Source of the DNA: Pseudomonadota bacterium | Lineage (GTDB): Bacteria > Pseudomonadota > Alphaproteobacteria > Sphingomonadales > Sphingomonadaceae | Direction of reading: 5' to 3' | NCBI GenBank assembly: GCA_029779535.1 | Contig: JAKPAG010000059.1 | Span: forward strand, 1-56,490 | Length of the DNA: 56,490 nt | Shown here: positions 52,858-56,490 of the stretch, piece after piece | How the letters are laid out: each line of letters opens with the position of its first letter | Position numbering within the stretch: the stretch's first letter is position 1 | Position numbers and translations under genes: made by a program | Notes under the pieces: model-generated | Told to the model about the DNA's origin: nothing | What the model saw: the letters and a program-made list of their open reading frames with translations, nothing else | The model's database searches: none

Positions 52858-53619
52858 CTATTCAGTGCCGGCCTGCGGCCAATCTCCGCAGGTCCCCATC
52901 CACAGCGCCGTGCCGGCGATGGCGGCCGTCTCGCCGCGCAGGATGCGCGGGCCCAGCGAAATGCCGCGCGCCTGGGGCAGGGCGCGCACGGCGGCGCGCT
53001 CGGCCTCGTCAAAGCCGCCTTCCGGGCCGGTCAGCAGCGCGGCCGGGCCACTATGCGCGGCAAAGGCGGCGGCGGCGCCCTTGCCGCCGGCTTCGTCGGC
53101 AAAGAACAGCGCGCGTGCCGGTTCCCACTGCCGCAGCAGCGCGTCCAGCTTCACCGGGGCGAGCAGCTCGGGCAGGGCGGTGCGGGCGCATTGTTCGGCC
53201 GCTTCGACCAGGATCGCGCGGGCGCGTTCCAGGTTCAGCTTGTCGGCCACGCAGCGCCGGGTCAGCACCGGCTGGATCCGCGCCGCGCCAAGCTCGCAGG
53301 CCTTTTCCAGCACCAGGTCGAACCGGTCCTTCTTGAGCAGCGCCGCGCAGAGGGTGAAATCGGGCACGCCCTCGCGCGGGCGGAGCAGGGTTTCGACGGC
53401 CAGCACCACCTCGCGTTTGCCGGCCTCGATCACCCGCGCGGCCCATTCGCCGGTCTGGTTGTCGCACAAGATCACGCCGTCGCCGGGGGCAACACGCATC
53501 ACCCGCGCCAGGTAATGCGCCTGCGGCCCATCGATCCCCACGCGGTCGGCCACGGCCAGCGGACCGGTAACGAACAGGCGGGGGGCGCTTTTGGGCGGCC
53601 AGGCGGGCGTGGCAGGCAT
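52858..53619 (-). CDS. rsmE: 16S rRNA (uracil1498-N3)-methyltransferase
   Basis: A 253-residue SPOUT-class methyltransferase acting on 16S rRNA U1498. The start APRLFVTGPLA is typical; the knotted SAM site is in LLTGPEGGFDEAERAAV and ISLGPRILRGETAAIAGTA. Length fits the family. It is divergent from ubiA, 44 bp away. Confidence 0.94.
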   Translation of the reverse strand: MPATPAWPPKSAPRLFVTGPLAVADRVGIDGPQAHYLARVMRVAPGDGVILCDNQTGEWAARVIEAGKREVVLAVETLLRPREGVPDFTLCAALLKKDRFDLVLEKACELGAARIQPVLTRRCVADKLNLERARAILVEAAEQCARTALPELLAPVKLDALLRQWEPARALFFADEAGGKGAAAAFAAHSGPAALLTGPEGGFDEAERAAVRALPQARGISLGPRILRGETAAIAGTALWMGTCGDWPQAGTE

Positions 53620-53663
53620 AGCCTTCCTCTAGCGCATTTCGCCCGGCAGGCTAGAGAGCGATC

Positions 53664-54566
53664 ATGACCGCCGAGATTGTCCCCGACAGCGAGCACAAGG
53701 GCCTGGTCGCGCGCCTGCCGCAGCCGCTGCGCAACTATGCCCTGCTCGCCCGGTTCGACCGGCCGATCGGCTGGTGGCTGCTGTTCTGGCCATGTGCCTG
53801 GGGCGTGCTGCTGGCGGGCGGGGAAGGGCAGTGGGCCTTGCTCGGCTGGCTGCTGCTGGGCAGCGTGGCGATGCGCGGGGCGGGCTGCGTCTATAACGAC
53901 ATCGTCGATGCCGATATCGACCGGCAGGTCGCTCGCACCATGGCCCGCCCGGTGGCGAGCGGCGCGGTTGGCAAGCGCGCCGCCTGGGCCTGGCTGGGCC
54001 TGCTGTGCCTGGTTGGCCTGGTCGTGCTGCTGCAACTACGCTGGCAGGCGCAGGTCGTCGCGCTGGGCAGTCTGGCGCTGGTCGCCGTCTATCCCTTCAT
54101 GAAGCGGATCACCGGCTTTCCGCAGGCCTGGCTGGGGCTGGTCTTCACCTGGGGCGCGCCGGTCGGCTGGGCGGCGCTGCGCAGCGATCGCCTGGACGTG
54201 CTGGCTGCGCTCTACGCCGGGGCGGTGCTGTGGTGCATCGGCTATGACACGATCTACGCCTGCCAGGACCGCGAGGATGACGCGATGGTCGGAATCGGCA
54301 GTTCGGCGCTGACCCTGGGCCGCCACGTGCGCGCCGGGGTCGCCGCGTTCTATGCCGGGACGGCGCTGTGCTGGGCGCTGGCGGTGTGGCTGCTGCGGCC
54401 GGACTGGGTGGCGCTGTTGGCGCTGCTGCCGGCCGCGGCGCACCTTGCCTGGCAGGCGCTGACCTTCGTGCCGGATGACGGCGACAACGCGCTCGCCCGC
54501 TTCCGTTCGAACCGCACGCTGGGGCTGCTCATGGCCCTGGCCTGCTGGGTGGTGGGGAATGCCTGA
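53664..54566 (+). CDS. ubiA: 4-hydroxybenzoate octaprenyl/decaprenyl transferase
   Basis: A 300-residue polytopic prenyltransferase of ubiquinone synthesis. The first Asp motif is VYNDIVDADIDRQVAR and the second is YACQDREDDAMVG. PIGWWLLFWPCAWG and RPVASGAV are UbiA features. About eight or nine membrane helices. It overlaps the next gene by one base (TGATG). Confidence 0.95.
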   Translation: MTAEIVPDSEHKGLVARLPQPLRNYALLARFDRPIGWWLLFWPCAWGVLLAGGEGQWALLGWLLLGSVAMRGAGCVYNDIVDADIDRQVARTMARPVASGAVGKRAAWAWLGLLCLVGLVVLLQLRWQAQVVALGSLALVAVYPFMKRITGFPQAWLGLVFTWGAPVGWAALRSDRLDVLAALYAGAVLWCIGYDTIYACQDREDDAMVGIGSSALTLGRHVRAGVAAFYAGTALCWALAVWLLRPDWVALLALLPAAAHLAWQALTFVPDDGDNALARFRSNRTLGLLMALACWVVGNA

Positions 54567-55195
54567 TGTGCAACCTCTACCGCATGACGAAAACGGTAGA
54601 CGAGGTGGCGAAGCTGTTCGCCGTGGAGCCTGATCGCGGCGCGAATTTCGTGGCCGAGGTCTATCCCGGTTACACCGGCCTCGTGGTCGAAAGCGGGCGG
54701 GCGCGAGCGATGACCTGGGGCTTTCCGCTGGTGCTGACCGGACGGCACGGCCAGAAACTGAAGCCCAAGCCCGTCACCAACGCGCGCGAGGACAAGTTGC
54801 ACACCGCCTTCTGGCGCGACAGCTTTGCCCACCGCCGCTGCCTGGTGCCCGTCAGCCAGTGGGCCGAACCCGAAGGGGAAAGCGGGCAGATGACTCGCAC
54901 CTGGTACAGCCTGCCGGACAGCGAGGTGATGGCCATAGCCGCCTTGTGGCGGCCAAGCGCGGAATGGGGCGATTGCTACAGCCTGGTGATGGTCGACAGC
55001 TCCCGCCAGATGGCCGAAGTGCATGACCGGATGCCGGTGCTGCTGCAGCCCGGGGACCAGGCCCGGTGGGTCCGGGGCAGCCCGGATGAAGCCTTTGCCC
55101 TGTGCCGCACCTGGCCCGGCGAACTGGTGGTGGAACGCACCCGCGACCGTTGGGTCGGCGGTGGCACGGTGCCCCGACAGGAACCTCTGCTCTAG
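54566..55195 (+). CDS. SRAP (YedK/HMCES) family protein, variant active site
   Basis: A 209-residue member of the SOS-response-associated peptidase family, which forms a thiazolidine crosslink with abasic sites in single-stranded DNA. Cys2, exposed after Met removal, is present (MCNLYRM). Asn72 (TNARED), His153 (VHDRMPVLL) and the Glu region are kept, but the usual GFYEW is replaced by SQWAEPEG. This puts it in a less-studied subgroup. It is coupled to ubiA and overlaps convergent NAT by 4 bp. Confidence 0.88.
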   Translation: MCNLYRMTKTVDEVAKLFAVEPDRGANFVAEVYPGYTGLVVESGRARAMTWGFPLVLTGRHGQKLKPKPVTNAREDKLHTAFWRDSFAHRRCLVPVSQWAEPEGESGQMTRTWYSLPDSEVMAIAALWRPSAEWGDCYSLVMVDSSRQMAEVHDRMPVLLQPGDQARWVRGSPDEAFALCRTWPGELVVERTRDRWVGGGTVPRQEPLL

Positions 55196-56013
55196 CCGAA
55201 AAGCGCGGCGTGGCGGGCGCAGATCGGCTCCCACAGGTCGGCTGCCGCCGGTTCCTCCAGGCCGAATTCGCCGGACAGCACGTCCAGCAATTCGGCCGCG
55301 CTGGCGAGCACACGCTGCTGCGCCCCTTGCGAGCCGGTTCGCGTGAAGACCCGCCCGCGCAGCATCCGGTGTTCGCCCGGCGCGCGGCCTTGCACCACCA
55401 GGTTCTGAACGAACACGCTTTCGCCGTCGTTCCCCTGCCAGTCGCATAGCCGCTGCAGCAGCGCTTCGTCGGCGGGGGCATCGCGGAAGTCGTAATACAT
55501 CGGGCTGGGGCCAAGCCGGATCGCCATGCGCCAATTATCGTCCCCGGTGCGCGCCAGGCTGGCGGGAACGGGGGCATTGGCCCATTCGCCCGGCTCCAGC
55601 GGCAGCGGCTCCACCAGCGATCCGCCGAACCCTACATCGACCAGCCAGTCCTGTTCCAGCGAGACTTTGAGGCACAGGTGCGAACCCAGCGCGGCCTGCC
55701 CGCGCTCCTCGCGCAGCACCGCCCCGGCCAGCCGCGTCACGGTAAAGCCCAGCGCGGCCAGCACCGCGCCCAGCAGGCCGTTCTGTTCATAACACCACCC
55801 GCCGCGCCGCGCTTCGACCAGCTTGGCGAAGGCTTGCTGGGGTGCCAACCCCGGCGGCGTGCCCAGCTGCACGGCCAGGTTTTCGAACGGGATCGCCATG
55901 GCGTGCGCGCGGTGCAGCGCGATCAGCGTCGGCAGGTCCGCCCGCGCGGTTCCGGCATAGCCGATCCGCGCGAAATAGGCTGCAACCTGCTCGGAAGTCA
56001 GCGTGTCGGTCAT
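55192..56013 (-). CDS. nat: Arylamine N-acetyltransferase
   Basis: A 273-residue enzyme transferring acetyl from acetyl-CoA to arylamines and hydrazines. The catalytic triad is Cys74 (RRGGWCYEQN), His112 (GSHLCLKV) and Asp126 (WLVDVGFGG), at normal spacing. The start ARIGYAG and the beta-rich C-terminus fit the family. It is divergent from soxR; the gap has a SoxR box and another dyad. Confidence 0.93.
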   Translation of the reverse strand: MTDTLTSEQVAAYFARIGYAGTARADLPTLIALHRAHAMAIPFENLAVQLGTPPGLAPQQAFAKLVEARRGGWCYEQNGLLGAVLAALGFTVTRLAGAVLREERGQAALGSHLCLKVSLEQDWLVDVGFGGSLVEPLPLEPGEWANAPVPASLARTGDDNWRMAIRLGPSPMYYDFRDAPADEALLQRLCDWQGNDGESVFVQNLVVQGRAPGEHRMLRGRVFTRTGSQGAQQRVLASAAELLDVLSGEFGLEEPAAADLWEPICARHAALFG

Positions 56014-56053
56014 CGTGACCTTGTTGGCCGCAAACCTGGCTTGGTCAAAGCAA

Positions 56054-56071
56054 TTGATCGCCTCCGATCAA
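56054..56071. promoter_or_regulatory. Inverted repeat TTGATCG-CCTC-CGATCAA upstream of nat
   Basis: A perfect 7-bp dyad with a 4-bp spacer, 41 bp before the nat start. It may be an operator or a leader hairpin. No binding protein is evident. Confidence 0.45.
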
Positions 56072-56145
56072 CGGCCGGAAAAGAGTGTTGATACTTCAAT
56101 ACTATAACAGGCTAATGCGATAAGTCGCTTTACCTCGGAAAAACC

Positions 56146-56159
56146 TCAAGTTAGCTTGA
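56146..56159. promoter_or_regulatory. SoxR box
   Basis: TCAAG (56146-56150), a TTAG centre and CTTGA (56155-56159), preceded by CC, match the known SoxR operator (CCTCAAGTTAACTTGAGG) at most positions. It lies 29 bp before the SoxR start. Read leftward, it sits between weak -35- and -10-like sequences as in known SoxR promoters. Confidence 0.65.
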
Positions 56160-56187
56160 ACTCGATTGCTGGCGGCTGGAGCATGGG

Positions 56188-56490
56188 ATGAAAAGCGACG
56201 ATTTGCTGCCGATTGGCGAACTGGCGCGGCGCACGGGCCTCGCCGTTTCGGCAATCCGGTTCTACGAGGATCGCGGCCTGATCCGTCCAACGCGAACCAG
56301 CGGCAACCAGCGCCGGTTCCGGCGTGCGGACATCCGCCGGCTCAGCTTCATCCTGATCGCGCAGAAGCTGGGGCTGGGCCTGGCCGAGATCGAAGCGGAA
56401 CTGGCCAGGCTGCCGCAGGGCCGCGCCCCCACCCTGTCGGACTGGCAGAAGCTCAGCCGCTCGATGCGCGGCGCAATCGACGAAAAGATC
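56188..56490 (+). CDS. soxR: Redox-sensing MerR-family activator SoxR (partial)
   Basis: The first 101 codons of SoxR, cut by the window end before its Cys cluster. The winged helix reads PIGELARRTGLAVSAIRFYE, then DRGLIRPTRTSGNQRRFRR. ISLAEI- and LPQGRAPTLSDW-type segments follow, which are SoxR-specific rather than general MerR. ATG 56188 is the only sensible start; ATG 56183 hits a stop at once. It responds to redox-active compounds through a [2Fe-2S] cluster in the missing part. A SoxR box precedes it. Confidence 0.9.
   Translation, partial: MKSDDLLPIGELARRTGLAVSAIRFYEDRGLIRPTRTSGNQRRFRRADIRRLSFILIAQKLGLGLAEIEAELARLPQGRAPTLSDWQKLSRSMRGAIDEKI

Noticed and set aside
1..56490. tRNA, rRNA, tmRNA, riboswitch, insertion sequence or att site
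   Set aside because: I looked for TTCGAAT-type T-loops, terminal inverted repeats, integrase or transposase motifs and known riboswitch cores. GGTTCGAACC-like hits were inside coding regions; none was convincing.

Overview
The window is about 56.5 kb of high-GC (roughly two-thirds G+C) alphaproteobacterial chromosome. Gene content and order point to Sphingomonadales, most like Novosphingobium or a close relative (an inference from gene neighbourhoods and codon use, not from a search). It is mostly core metabolism. I see no rRNA, tRNA, CRISPR array, insertion sequence, integrase or prophage gene. No gap between genes exceeds 300 bp. The largest are 36835-37065, 31812-32027, 17553-17747, 30982-31171 and 56014-56187, and each holds promoters, operators or terminators described below.

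Layout. 1-5.5 kb: edge of a leftward gene, an OmpR-type response regulator and its kinase behind a striking nested operator, then a secreted catalase-peroxidase, a small cytochrome c and a TlpA-type lipoprotein (an extracytoplasmic redox block). 5.6-9.2 kb: argH-lptM-lysA-siroheme synthase remnant. 9.2-10.1 kb: two hotdog thioesterases, leftward. 10.2-12.2 kb: an unrecognised three-gene cassette (49-aa peptide, HEAT-like protein, cupin-like protein), the best candidate for an undescribed system. 12.2-17.6 kb: leftward operon pyrE-pdxJ-acpS-lepB-perM-DUF3089-ruvX. 17.7-25.2 kb: aa3 cytochrome c oxidase locus coxB-ctaD-(epoxide-hydrolase-like gene)-ctaB-small protein-ctaG-ctaE-DUF983-surf1. 25.2-30.5 kb: thrC, an rRNA-type methyltransferase, an unknown protein, folB, a Rossmann-like protein and moaA-moaD-moaE. 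31-32 kb: rplU-rpmA.

32-38 kb: GNAT, a PF10118 ferritin-like hydrolase divergent from a TetR regulator, ygfZ, and a TonB-dependent receptor whose upstream region carries three separate palindromes. 37-45 kb: pyrC, rarD, a lipoprotein, astD, selO, an alpha/beta hydrolase and a glycosyltransferase. 45-47 kb: yfgM-bamB. 47-50 kb: an ICMT-type membrane methyltransferase, an ABM monooxygenase and gshA. 50-56.5 kb: a large secreted lectin/DUF11/GEVED protein, rsmE, ubiA, a SRAP peptidase, arylamine N-acetyltransferase, and the start of soxR with a SoxR box in front.

Oxidative and redox stress recurs: secreted KatG, cytochrome c, TlpA, the terminal oxidase with its assembly factors, YgfZ, SelO, GshA and SoxR. 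Many genes are packed with ATGA or TGATG overlaps, which implies translational coupling. Several start codons are TTG or GTG, and where a ribosome site decides this I say so.
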